Part shown: one piece after another, positions 40,919 through 50,897 of the stretch | Layout: each line of letters begins with the position of its first letter | Numbering within the stretch: the first letter of the stretch is position 1 | DNA from: Karstenula rhodostoma CBS 690.94 | Lineage: Eukaryota > Ascomycota > Dothideomycetes > Pleosporales > Didymosphaeriaceae | NCBI GenBank assembly: GCA_010093485.1 | Contig: MU001494.1 | Location: 1,767,937-1,831,936 of the forward strand | DNA: 64,000 nucleotides | Direction of reading: 5' to 3' | The notes under the pieces: model-generated | Told to the model about the DNA's origin: nothing | The model's input: only the letters and a program-made list of their open reading frames with translations | Databases searched by the model: none | Translations under genes and position numbers: made by a program

Positions 40919-42022
40919 TTACTCGCGGCACAAAACCGCTCTGTACCGAACCTTTCCGTCTCGCAAGTCCTGCATGGCTGTCTCAACACCCTTGACATTC
41001 ATAGGGTAGGTCATAATCGTAGGAGTGATATTTTTCCGCGCAGCAAATTCTAGTAGGCTGCGCATGGTGTCGCGCGATGCGACAAGGGAGCCTTGGATTT
41101 TGATTCCACTGAGTACAAGCTCGAGAAGCGGGATCGGCGATGGTTCGAAGGCAACGGTGAGAGGATAGATGGCCCCGTGAGTGTCCATAAGGGGGATGAT
41201 GCTGCCTTCAATCAGCAAACGAATTGACAGCTAGTTGTGGAGAACATACCTCTTGTAGTCCACACCGCCACTGCCGCACATAAGTAGGTGCTTGATAGGG
41301 GAAATTGTATCAACCGGCTTTTCCCCAGATCGGAAGACATGGAACTCAGATGCACCGTAGTCCATTGCTTCTTGCCTCTTGCTTTCGGAGCTGGAGAGAA
41401 CGACGACGTGGCATCCCATGGCAGCGGCAAGCTTGATTGCCAGATGCCCAAGGCCGCCGATACCCATGACTGCAACACGGTCTCGTGCAACGACTCCATA
41501 TCTGCTCAGGACCGTCCAGACCGTAGCTCCAGCACACATAAGGGGAGCTGCATTAGCAGAATCGTAGCCGTCAGGAATGGGATAGACGCATTTCTCGTCC
41601 CATACAGCACCAGAGCTGAAAGTGCCGTTGAGAAAATCATGCGAGCCATAACGTTTCTGGTCTCGGCAAAACTGATCCCAACCTGTTCAAGCGCGGTCAG
41701 CATACTTCAGAATGACGCATGTGAAACAGCACGGCTTACCTTGAGCACAGTTGTCGCAATGGGCGCAGACTTCGTGAGTGTATCCAAAGCCAACGCGGTC
41801 GCCTACTTTGACCGTTTTCACTCCTTGGCCCACCTGGCGGACGATACCAGCCCCCTCGTGTCCAAGAGCCATGTCAGCACCGAGGTAATGCTCATCTGTA
41901 CCGCATAGACCAGAGTGAGTTGTTTCAATGTAGACCTGGTGAGACTCTAGCTGTGCAGTTACGCTGCTTTCGACGAGCTGTTTGCTGGCAGAGCCCTTGA
42001 TGATGTTGTATGTTACTTCCAT
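40919..42022 (-). CDS. Zinc-dependent alcohol dehydrogenase (medium-chain, CAD/ADH type)
   Basis: Exons 42022-41740, 41682-41250 and 41201-40919 give 332 residues. Introns of 57 and 48 bp have donors GTAAGC and GTATGT; intron 2 ends at GGCAG, the only acceptor that keeps the conserved YKSIIPLMDTHGAIYPL reading. The GroES-like domain holds the catalytic zinc ligands C40 (GLCGTDEHY) and H55-E56 (GHE). The structural zinc cysteines are C86-x2-C89-x2-C92-x7-C100. The Rossmann domain has GIGGLGHLAIKLA, followed by a Ser-rich strand end (SSSESKR) that suggests NADPH rather than NADH. The family interconverts alcohols and aldehydes or ketones. A TATA box lies 60 bp upstream. It sits in an accessory-looking segment beside the tandem array and a secreted-precursor gene. 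Confidence 0.92.
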
Positions 42023-42082
42023 GGTGGCAAGGATGTATGCGGATGATGGGGAATGAACTACAAAGGTTTATCGAGAGAATGC

Positions 42083-42090
42083 CTTATATA
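42083..42090 (-). promoter_or_regulatory. TATA box of alcohol dehydrogenase gene
   Basis: TATATAAG on the minus strand, about 60 bp upstream of the ATG at 42022. A strong TATA fits an inducible gene. Confidence 0.6.
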
Positions 42091-43720
42091 CATACCAAGG
42101 GAACGTTATGACTGTGGGGTCTTCATCGTCGCAAAAGCATGGCAGCAAAATTTTCCTGTTTCAACGTCTATCAATGCTTCTGTGGGTGTCGATTTGCGGC
42201 GACACGTAACAACGGCTCACTATCCCGAAACAGAGCGTTCCGGGGGAGGCCCCTACGTTTCGGTGGCGCTGACAAACAAATGAAGGACCGAAGCAGCGCA
42301 ATAAACAGTGTTGAACCTACGAGCCTCACTACGATTGCAAGCCTCGGTTCAAGGTTGGAGGTGGTAGGGGCCTGTTCGGCCCGATCGGTGCAAAACGGCA
42401 AACAGAGTAATCGAGCCCCACTACAAGGGAAAGGATTGGTCCCAGGCCTCGTCAGAGCCCCAGTTGCCATGTGGGCGTCAGATCTGACAGATACGCCAAT
42501 ATGGGTGGTAGATTCGGCCTTGCTAGAAAGAGCACGCCGAAGCCATCACGCTAACAAGAAAGCAACATCGCTCTTCGCTAGGAACAAGGACATGATGTCA
42601 ATGAACCTTGTCTTTGGGAGATTCCGCCGTAAACATCGCTCCCGCGAGTAAGTGTCGTTTTGGGTTTTCTCATGCGCTAGCAAATCGTGCCAGCAGTCCG
42701 GGCCGGCTCGTCCAGACAATTGAGGATGGAGATTTTCGAAGCTAGGATGATCCCATCTTACACCTCGACGTTGCAGTCCTTATTCAGTGACCAGGATACC
42801 TTGCTACCTAAACGCTAGAATGTCTCACGAATATCACGGGAATCAAGAACACACGACCGTTGTAATCCCCGGAGTTTCTGATTGCCGATGGAATCTCGCA
42901 CATCACTCGAAAACTCGAAAGAACCCCGGAAGGCTCTAGTCTAGATACGATCTCGCCAATCTAGGAGCGTATTCAATGTTATAATGTGGAGACATGTTAT
43001 AGCTCAAGGAATGGAAAGAACAGTTTTTCACATGTGATGGTCACAACAATATTTGGATGAGGGCATCGACGTATCGTTGGAATCTGGGACTTGCATTTCA
43101 TACTCACAAGTGTCACAGGGTGTCTTGTGTTCAACGCCTCCATTGTCTTCAGCCGCGTGCTAAAAGACTTGTACCACCACGCTCATCATACCTACAATAG
43201 AAAGTATCGCATCGCATGGCGAAAGTACTCATACCGTTCGGCTATGAACCTCCCAACCAAGTCGCTGAGCTCTATGGGTCTGCGAAATCCTCTTCTACGA
43301 TGTTGAGTTCCTCGACCTGTTCATAGCCTTTGCCGGCAATTCGTTGGCGACAGATTCAGTCTGGCCGCGTGACACTGTTTCTCCACCATATGTTCGGAGG
43401 CACTGAACTGTCTTTCACGAACAATCGTATCGGTAGTTGACCAACAAGCGGGCGCTCGAAAAAGACGCCGTTTGTTGAACTATACGACAGGTAGCGTTTT
43501 GACGAAGCACACCTGTCCTATAAGCACACAGTCATCGGTCCGACAAGGCACCAAGCTAGAAGACGCCATACACGATATTGGACAATGTATTGATGAAAGC
43601 GCCAAAGACATGGTTCTGAGGCTGTTGTAATGGCTTTGAAGGTTGTGTCCAGGCATATTCGTGCATTCGTGAGGCTGCAGCTGAGGTCCTCTGGATAAGC
43701 TGCATGGTATGAACTCTCTC
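42091..43720. other. Intergenic, 1.6 kb
   Basis: This is the divergent region between the alcohol dehydrogenase and the secreted-precursor gene. A 170-codon frame (42139-42651) has an ATG but a patternless product and lies directly against the dehydrogenase promoter, so I do not call it. The rest is AT-richer and has no gene I can see. Confidence 0.5.
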
Positions 43721-43728
43721 TATAAGTA
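43721..43728 (+). promoter_or_regulatory. Probable TATA box of secreted-precursor gene
   Basis: TATAAGTA lies 103-110 bp upstream of the ATG at 43831, after a CT-rich stretch, as in many fungal promoters. Confidence 0.45.
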
Positions 43729-43830
43729 GAGATGGAGAAGAACCGAATGACATCTTCCAACACCCAAATCGCTTCTTGGTCGGCGGACTAATTGAAGAAG
43801 CCTATTGGCATTGCTGAATTTATCGTCGCC

Positions 43831-44565
43831 ATGAAGTTCAACATCGCGCTTCTGCCTGCCCTTATTGGCCTCGCTACAGCCGCCCCAACTCCCGAAGATC
43901 AAGGCGGTCCTCCAACCTGGCGACGCGATGCTAAAGCTCAGGTTGGTCGGCTTACTTGGAGGCGCGATCTCGAACCCCAAAGAGCCGATCTTCCTCGCGG
44001 GAGCGGGAAACGTGACCTAAATGCTGAGGCGGATCGCCCAGTACTGTTCCGCCGCAGTCCAGAGTCGCAGAACGGGCCTCCAACCTGGAAACGTCAATAC
44101 AACACCGGAACCATCCGTCCAAGCTTCACCCACGTCTGGACTGCCACACCCGGACTGGGCTTCTTCGAGGCCTCATCAACTGGTTATGTCCGCTTTGAAA
44201 CCACTGAAACGGATCAAACCTTCCAGCCTGACGCTTCACTTCGGGGACAGTCCGCTATCGTGGGCTTTGATTTCAACGCTCCACGTGATGAGATCAAAGA
44301 CGGTACCGCATTCCAAGTTTTCTTCGCACAAGAAGATCTCGTTTTGGAAAAGGACAAGAACAAGTCTAATACGAACAGCACTCGTGGTAGTCATGTCGCT
44401 AGGTTCGTTTTTGAGAACGGAGTCCCCCAACTGCCTGAAGGAGAGTCTGGGAAGTTTCGGGTACCCGACAAGACTCAATTCACGCTCCAGGTCGTTGGTT
44501 CAGATGGGGCGGAGTTCGAATTCAATGCTGTAGGTGGCGAAGGGCTGAGTGTCACTAGCATCTAG
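43831..44565 (+). CDS. Secreted precursor with five dibasic (Kex2-type) sites and cysteine-free C-terminal domain
   Basis: Intronless gene of 244 residues. The frame opens earlier (43792), but the ATG at 43831 starts a clean signal peptide, MKFNIALLPALIGLATAAP. Residues 19-88 contain dibasic sites RR31-32, RR44-45, KR60-61, RR74-75 and KR87-88, spaced 13, 16, 14 and 13 residues apart. Three of the released peptides would end in Trp and one in Phe, and GPPTW directly precedes the first and last sites. This is the layout of fungal Kex2-processed repeat proteins, a group that includes pheromone, repellent and RiPP precursors. Residues 89-244 form a beta-rich domain without any cysteine (TIRPSFTHVWTATPG start, TQFTLQVVGSDGAEFEF end) that I do not recognise. 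The peptides do not resemble alpha-pheromone. Function is unknown. Confidence 0.75.
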   Translation: MKFNIALLPALIGLATAAPTPEDQGGPPTWRRDAKAQVGRLTWRRDLEPQRADLPRGSGKRDLNAEADRPVLFRRSPESQNGPPTWKRQYNTGTIRPSFTHVWTATPGLGFFEASSTGYVRFETTETDQTFQPDASLRGQSAIVGFDFNAPRDEIKDGTAFQVFFAQEDLVLEKDKNKSNTNSTRGSHVARFVFENGVPQLPEGESGKFRVPDKTQFTLQVVGSDGAEFEFNAVGGEGLSVTSI

Positions 44566-45299
44566 CGGGGTGGATTGACGAATGGTGTTAAGATTTTGCT
44601 GCTCCTTCATCGTCATTCAAGACCATATCTCGACCTTGGTATCCTCCAGAAGGAAGCAGCGTTGTGTGTCTTAATCGTGTGTGTTATTCTAGTGATATTG
44701 AATTAAATAATTGAGATAGCTGCACTTTCTGCAATAAGCTGACTTGGCGTGCAACATTTGTTCCTGGATGTTTCCCACTCTTATGAAAACTTTACTACTT
44801 GTCAAGTATTTCCTGGTGCTCGAAATAGCATGTAAAAGCACATCCGAGCTCGGGACATGTTGGTCCATGTGTTTCGATTCCGCGGAACCAAATTCTTGGC
44901 AGAGCTTACGAGTACATTGCGGAGTAGAATAGTTCATGTTATGAGAGCATTCGCGCGAAACATCCTGAATAAGATCCGCTTTATAATACATGAAGCCGAA
45001 AGAATTCAATTCTAGGATCCAGGAGACAGTCTGGGTACCACATCCCGGAATCACAAGCACGTATACTCCGCCCGCCCCGAATCAAACGTAGTTCCGCGGA
45101 ATGAGCACAGCTGCTGCGAACCATTCAGATGGATAACAGACATAAGGATGAACACTGCCCGGAATTAGTATATATGTCTTGATTGTCCATACCTAAAACT
45201 GAAGAAACATTCACAGCTGGACCATCCCTCACACTATCCCAATCTTCAGCTTCCACCACCACAACCAGCAGACTCTCGGAAGAGAAACGAGCGCTTGCA
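44566..45299. promoter_or_regulatory. Intergenic with GST promoter
   Basis: This is the 3' region of the precursor gene and the upstream region of the glutathione S-transferase. TATATAT at 45169-45175 is a possible TATA box, 125 bp before the ATG. I see no gene. Confidence 0.45.
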
Positions 45300-46374
45300 A
45301 TGGGTATCACGCTCTATACTGAAGGTACACCTAACGGCCTAAAGGCCTCTATTGCTTTGGAGGAGCTTGGTCTCGAATACAAGGTATCGCTAAACATTCC
45401 ACGCTTCAATTCTATCGCTAACGACACATGCCCTAGGTCGTGACCCTGGACTTGAGCAAGCACGAGCAAAAAGAGCCCTGGTTCCTCGAAATCAACCCCA
45501 ACGGTCGCATCCCTGCCCTCACCGATAAGGACGAGAGCGGCCGCGAGGTCATGATCTTTGAAAGCGGTGCTATTCTCTCGTATCTCGTCTCCACCTATGA
45601 CAAGGACAACAAGATCTCTTATCCCCACGGCACCAAGGAGCACTGGGAGACGATCAGTTGGGTACGTTTTGCTGTTCTGAGTGACACTGCCGTGTTATGA
45701 GATGGTTTCGTGCTTATCAGATACTAAATGGCCGACAGCTTATGTGGCAAATGGGGGGCCTTGGTCCCATGCAGGGTCAGGCCAATCACTTTACTCGTAA
45801 GTTGTAGCCTCAAGAACATCCTTTTGAAGACGCGACAAACTCATGGGTTCTTTGAATTAGGCTTTGCGCCTGAGAAGCTCAAATATCCTATTGAGCGTTA
45901 CGTCAATGAGACCCATCGTCTCTACCGCACCCTAGATCGCCAACTGGCTAAAACCGGAACTGGCTATATTGTGGGTGACCGCGTAACCGTCGCGGATATT
46001 GCAGTCTGGCCATGGATTGCCGCACACAGTAAGTCGAAACTCAGTACTGCCTTTGAAAGTTTTGAGCATGGCATCGCTCGTCTTGGGACAACACGTGTAC
46101 TCCAACTCTCGCCCAAGCGCTATACGCGAGAGCACGTTCATGCTAACATGTTCTTGCAGACTTCTCGGGAATACCTTCGATTGCTCAGTATCCCGAAATT
46201 GCGAAGTGGTTTGAGAACCTTCTCCAGAGACCTGGTTTCGAGGCTGGCCGCAATGTCCCGCGTCCTCATTTCCACACCACACTGAACAATCTCCCCGAGG
46301 ATGAGCTCGACAGGGTCGCTGAACATGGCAAAAAGTGGCAGAAAGAGGCCCGGGAGAGAGAGGCTGCTTTGTAG
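45300..46374 (+). CDS. Glutathione S-transferase, Ure2/GstB-like
   Basis: Five exons, 45300-45383, 45437-45661, 45739-45796, 45861-46028 and 46160-46374, give 249 residues. Donors are GTATCG, GTACGT, GTAAGT and GTAAGT, with CTAAC branch points in introns 1 and 4. The N-terminal thioredoxin fold starts MGITLYTEGTPNGLKASI and carries INPNGRIPAL (cis-Pro loop) and the glutathione-binding FESGAILSYL. The C-terminal helical domain contains YIVGDRVTVADIAVWPWI, the N-capping box and hydrophobic staple motif of the family. GSTs of this type conjugate glutathione to reactive compounds or reduce peroxides. The tail (KEAREREAAL) is charged and helical. It lies downstream of the secreted-precursor gene on the same strand, so a detoxification role in a local pathway is possible but not shown. 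Confidence 0.93.
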
Positions 46375-46875
46375 AGAGACAGGAATGGATGATGGAGTCG
46401 GATTGTACCCGCTTTGAATCATGTTTCTGAAGCCTGTTTTCCAGCAGTACTCTCGCTATACACATATATAGTTTCTCATAGAGCTCATGCTTGTTCATAT
46501 AGTCACTCTTTCATAACCATTAGAATGCACATGAAATCTTTTGGTGCACGTTTAAGGACGCTTACATGCCATTAGAGCCCCGGATTCCATACCCCGTGCG
46601 CCTGTACCGCCAAATTCTCACACTAGCCCAAGTCTGCAGAAGCCCTCCCGCCACATCGTCGTTCTCAGCACACCGTACGAATTTTCTATAAGTTCCCAGC
46701 ATGTTGAGCCGTTTCTTGCGCATACATGGCGCATATGGTCTCAACCGACTCCAACCCCAGGCTGAAGCGCAGACCTCCCATCCCATTACTAAACCACTAA
46801 CCTAGTAAGACAATTCCAACGTAATTGAAAGACTCCTCAGCCACCAACCAAGAAGTCCAAGCGCGCACAGAAGAG
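46375..46875. other. Intergenic, convergent 3' ends
   Basis: 501 bp lie between the GST stop (+) and the stop of the RNase H-like gene (-). I see no gene. Confidence 0.55.
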
Positions 46876-47781
46876 TTAGAACTCCTCACCGTCAAGATTA
46901 TCCGCCCAATCTCCAACAACCCGCTCTTCCTGTTCCATTTCCTTTATTTTCCGCCTCGCTGTCTTAGCCGACATGAGTGCAGCCTGTATTAACTCCTCCA
47001 CGTTCCCACGTGTATGGTCCCCCAGTATCCTGGACGCAAGGCTCAGAAGCACAACAAGGGTATACGCAGCATCATTCCCACAATCATGCAAGTTAACAGG
47101 CCTAAAGCCCACCAACGCACACAGATCTTTCAAAGATGAATTTTTCGAACGACTCTCTTTCCAAAAAAGCTCGCGAGCGATCTTCTGCGTATCCATGAAG
47201 GCTGCTACAGGGGCAGCCTGGGTAATCTCGAAGCCCACCTTAGTCAACGAGTGGAGGTCTTCAGGGATGGAGTGGGCTACTACGACAATCGGGCGTGCAT
47301 CTGCTGCTACGTTGTTGCATGGCTGGCAACCGCTAGCAGGGGATTTGAATAGCTGGAACTTCTGCGACCGACAGCACGGCTCGACGTCTTCGTTGTCGTG
47401 GTAAGAAAATAAGTGTCGTAAGAAAGGCATCCTGTCCGTCGTTGTGACCTTCTGCGCATCGCCATCGAAGAGGGCCCGTTTTTTCGCCAATCGTACGCCT
47501 TGGGAACCGTACTGAAGGATGTAGGTACGTGTCCCGAGTGGAGGATGGGTATGTTGGTGGTTTTGCATCTTTCGTGTCTCCAGTCCTGCGAAGCTTCGGG
47601 TATCCAAAACAGATACCCCAATTGCGCTGGGACCCCTCTCGTTTCCATGTGCAACGTCAAAAGAGACGAATAGTGGTTCGTTGACGCTCTTTCTCTCACC
47701 CTCTTCGCTGGTGAGGATTTGGCGAAAGAGGCGTCGTACTTCTTCGATTGCGTCTGGTAGTTCGGCCCATGGGGATATGGC
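46876..47781 (-). CDS. RNase H-like fold protein (Gfd2/YDR514C-type), 5' end unresolved
   Basis: The main exon covers 47781-46876 and would encode about 301 residues from the splice acceptor CTAG at 47783-47782. No in-frame ATG precedes the domain, so at least one upstream exon is missing. Candidate coding sequence upstream (around 47850-48000) cannot be joined in frame to this acceptor. A second acceptor (TACCAG) would allow it. The domain reads LFVSFDVAHGN, AIGVSVLDTR, VVVAHSIPEDLHSLTKVGF, DTQKIAREL and HDCGNDAAYTLVVLL. This follows the exonuclease-like fold, with the last acidic motif as HxxxxD. The first motif has Asp but lacks the usual DxE glutamate (DVA), so nuclease activity is doubtful. 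The C-terminus is acidic. The family call is fairly good; start and activity are uncertain. Confidence 0.65.
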   Translation of the reverse strand, partial: AISPWAELPDAIEEVRRLFRQILTSEEGERKSVNEPLFVSFDVAHGNERGPSAIGVSVLDTRSFAGLETRKMQNHQHTHPPLGTRTYILQYGSQGVRLAKKRALFDGDAQKVTTTDRMPFLRHLFSYHDNEDVEPCCRSQKFQLFKSPASGCQPCNNVAADARPIVVVAHSIPEDLHSLTKVGFEITQAAPVAAFMDTQKIARELFWKESRSKNSSLKDLCALVGFRPVNLHDCGNDAAYTLVVLLSLASRILGDHTRGNVEELIQAALMSAKTARRKIKEMEQEERVVGDWADNLDGEEF

Positions 47782-49012
47782 CTAGTCACAGGAAACGGCT
47801 ATCACTGTTAGCGCATGATCTATATACCGATAGATCGTGAAGCGTACCTGAACCTAGAGTTGGGATATTAGCAGCGGCGGAAGTTTTTGGTGTCTGAGGG
47901 CGATTGAAGTGGAGCGACGCAGAGTTTGACCACGATTCTGTTCTACCGTAGGTATTATGTAGGTCCCTCCCTCGTTTCCATGGTTCTGGCCCAGGCACCA
48001 CTCAACAATATCCTCTTGTCACATCGCTTCATTCTCCACGGATGCTACTGCCTACAGCACTTGATAACAGCACACGGGGTTGGTGAGGCCTTAGGCAGGA
48101 AAGGAGGGGAAGGCGCGGGAAGGGAAGGTACCGTTGCGGAGGCAAGTACCTGGGCTGTTTATTGAGGGCGCACATGTTCAAAGGATGCTGCCAGGCGAGT
48201 AAATCTAGCATGCTTGGATAGTGTTTGTCGATTTCTAATGTGTTACTAGCCGCAACTCCAGGGATGAACGTTTGGTAATCAGTATTTAGTCTACAGTCAT
48301 CAAACTTGAGTTAAAGATGCCTGCCTTCATACCTTTTGTGGGACACTTCGAGCACTCTTCAATTCAAAATGCAGGTGTGATCAATTAGATGTTTGCTTTC
48401 TCCGGCATTGTTTGCATTGTTCGCGTCGTTCGCATGTTGTGCAGTTCGAGAGGCTGCAACAAGTTTACGAAGCAACTGAGTGAACACCGGTCTGCCAACA
48501 TGTCACCAACAGTAAGACCTGTCTGGTTTCGAGTAAGCTATGCTCTACACTAAGTTTCTGTGAACAGGATACCCCTTACGATAAACATATTCCGGTATAG
48601 CGAGTCCTCTACAATAAAACAGGTTTCCGCAACGCGTATTCACGTGGTTCGCGGTCCCTTTACTCCAACCACTTATGCGATGCTTTTAGAACTACTTAAA
48701 AGAGGAAAGGAATGTGCGGCTAAAGGTAGGATCGGGGAAGGCATTAATACGCGGTCACGCGGCGCGAGCTGGCTGCATGCAATTGGATAGTAACAAGTAG
48801 CCACAACGGTGCGACAGAGGTCTCTTTGCAAGCTGGGTGATCGTAGTATGACATGAAGTTCGAAGCCCGGGACGGTTTTTGCCATGGTAGGTATCAAAAA
48901 CGCACGCCATCTTCCAAGGCATGGTTCCGCATCGAACACTACAGCAGCTTTTAACGACCGCGAAGCCCGTTCCCCTCGCGAAAATTTCAGGATATCATTC
49001 CACCTGTCCCGC
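47782..49012. other. Intergenic, includes missing 5' exon(s) of RNase H-like gene
   Basis: The first 300 bp probably contain the upstream exon(s) of the preceding minus-strand gene. A coding-like frame at about 47846-48001 ends in a good GTACGC donor. The rest, up to the DUF1772 gene, shows no gene. Confidence 0.45.
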
Positions 49013-49709
49013 CTACCCAAGCCTATTCGCCCCACTCTGCAGACTGAACCCACCCACGCTCCCAGTCTCCCTTTTATCCAGCGCCGCCCAAATCGCCAGT
49101 ATAGCACCCACCCCCGTAATCGCCGTCCGCACAAGGTGCAGCTTCGTCCACCGATCTATCAGCGCCTTCGTCGTCTCCTCCTGCGCAACGCCCACCTCGG
49201 CCTTCTCGTCCAGCGCAAGCGCGTCGCCCTTCGCAAACAGCTTATCGTTGATCGGCTTGAGGACGAGAATCGTGAAGGGAATGATGGCCGGGAAGATGAG
49301 GGCCGCGGCAGTGTTGAGCTTGAAGGGGAGGAAGGCGCGATCCTCTGTTCGTGGGGTTAGCGAGGGCGAAAGATGAGGATGAGGGAAGGAGGGACATACG
49401 GTTGTATGCGATGAAGCCGGTGCATGCGGTGGCGATAACGCTGCAGCCGATTCCGAAGGGCTTTCCGAGGTTGTAGACCTTCGCCCACTGTTTGGCGGCG
49501 AGCGGGGAGGGGGCCTCCATCACGGCGGGGATGGTGATGAAGGCGATGGTCGCATTGCTGCCGAGGAGGTAGGTCGATGCGGTGATTCCCAAACTGGTGC
49601 TCAATCAGCGGTGCCGTTCCATAATAAGCAGCAGAGGTCAGTCGCACGCTTGGGCGATGAGAAGTCCCGCCGGAGGGCGCTCGTTGAAGAGGTAGCCTGC
49701 TGTTGCCAT
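49013..49709 (-). CDS. DUF1772 membrane protein (anthrone oxygenase-like family)
   Basis: Exons 49709-49648, 49599-49400 and 49344-49013 give 197 residues. Introns of 48 and 55 bp have donors GTGCGA and GTATGT; the second has a CGCTAAC branch. The protein begins MATAGYLFNERPPAGLLIAQ and has about four hydrophobic segments: TASTYLLGSNATIAFITIP, the GIGCSVIATACTGFIAY helix, NTAAALIFPAIIPFTILVLK and VRTAITGVGAILAIWAALDK. The KPINDKLF motif after the third helix is typical of DUF1772. The best-known members are EncC/HypC-type anthrone oxygenases of polyketide pathways, but most family copies have no known role. No polyketide synthase is in this window, so I would not assign that reaction. Confidence 0.85.
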
Positions 49710-50310
49710 TGTGAGCAGCTGGAGGTTGGAGATGGATCAATTGAAATGTGCAGAAGAGCAGAGCTATAGTGCGAGGAGGACGTTGCTGCAAGTAGCTCCC
49801 TGGTGGCCGGAGACGGATGCCTGCTCCTGAGTGATATGAGGTCATGGAGCTTCGCGGGTCGGCGGCGGAAGGCACCGCGTGGTCTCACTCGGTACTTTGC
49901 GTGTACCGACGATGCGCGTTGATTTCGCGACGACCCGTAAACATTATTGCGCAACATTGCAAAAGCTCTTGCTTCCTCCCAGTCAGTCTGTATGTTGCAG
50001 ATTGTAAATGCGAAGATGTGCGGGCATCCCCAGCCATGGTCGGCTTTCCTGCCTCAAAAGCGTCGCGTATATGAAACAGGCACGTCGGAAACACATGCGG
50101 AGAGACAGATGCGCCGTTGAAAGCGCACGTTGATAATTTTTGAGCCTGTCCTGACTTCGCTCGCGCAATACGTGTTAATGCTCAATCAAGACCGAATTCG
50201 AAAGCTGTAGACGTCAGCAATAATTCAAACACAGCCACACACGCGAGGTCGAGCAGCCGGAGCATTCGTACGGACCCATCACCACGAAGTCAAGCACAGA
50301 TCAGCGAAAC
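49710..50310. promoter_or_regulatory. Divergent promoter region
   Basis: 601 bp lie between the start of the DUF1772 gene (-) and the DUF7053-like gene (+). I see no gene and no clear TATA box. Confidence 0.4.
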
Positions 50311-50897
50311 ATGTTCTGTAGGCCTGCCTCACTCGTGCTACCCTGCGTCGAGCTGACCATCAAGCGTTCAACACAACAGCGAAGCTGCACCACGTCACGC
50401 CTCTCCCAGCAGGCACGACGTTCGAAGCCGCCATCGAGAAGCTGCAGAATCACGACCTGCTCATGAAACTCGACCCCGAACTGCATTCCTACGAGACATT
50501 GCCCTCCGACGATGCTGCGGCGAACACGAAGCGGTACAAAGTGACGGATCACATGCACACGTTGCCGAAGGGACTGTGGGACACAACGGTGACGTTTGAG
50601 TCGCAGATAACCAACACGGATGACGGCGTGCTGTGGGTGGTCAAGGCGCCTCTGGGCCTGGTGCAGCAGACTACTTGGACAATAATGCGGAACGCGGACG
50701 TGGGCAAGGGCAAAGAGAAAGCAGTGGAGGATGAGAAGTCAAGGCAAGAGCAGAGCGAGTTGAGTCTGGTGGAAGAGGTCGAGATCAAAGCGTCGAGGCT
50801 GCTGGTTGGCACAGTAAAAAGCAAGTGCGAGGAGAACTGGAGAGGCGTCCACGGCAGGTTCATAGGGCACCTGCAGGGCGTTCCGGTGACGGTTTGA
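50311..50897 (+). CDS. DUF7053-like protein with 7-nt first exon
   Basis: Exon 1 is only ATGTTCT (50311-50317). A 47-bp intron (donor GTAGGC, branch AGCTGAC, acceptor TCAAG) leads to exon 2 (50365-50897), giving 179 residues. The joined start is MFSFNTTAKLHHVTPLPAG, which matches the usual opening of DUF7053 proteins. A later in-frame ATG at 50463 would cut off the first strands. The body has KVTDHMHTLPKGLWDTTVTF and LGLVQQTTWTIMRN, then a Lys/Glu-rich loop, then VEEVEIKASRLLVGTVKSKC. That is a START-like alpha/beta layout as far as I can judge. Function of this filamentous-ascomycete family is unknown. No signal peptide or membrane span is seen. Confidence 0.72.

Noticed and set aside
42139..42651. 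170-codon frame between the alcohol dehydrogenase and the precursor gene
   Set aside because: It starts about 50 bp from the dehydrogenase TATA box on the opposite strand and its product lacks any pattern.
43831..44565. Alpha-factor-type mating pheromone precursor
   Set aside because: The repeats lack the WC...GQPCW-type pheromone core, contain no cysteine, and a large C-terminal domain is present.
45183..45299. Upstream extension of the GST reading frame
   Set aside because: The frame is open but contains no ATG before 45300, and the thioredoxin fold starts directly at that ATG.
49013..49709. Anthrone oxygenase of a polyketide cluster
   Set aside because: The DUF1772 family is broad and no polyketide synthase or partner gene is in the window.
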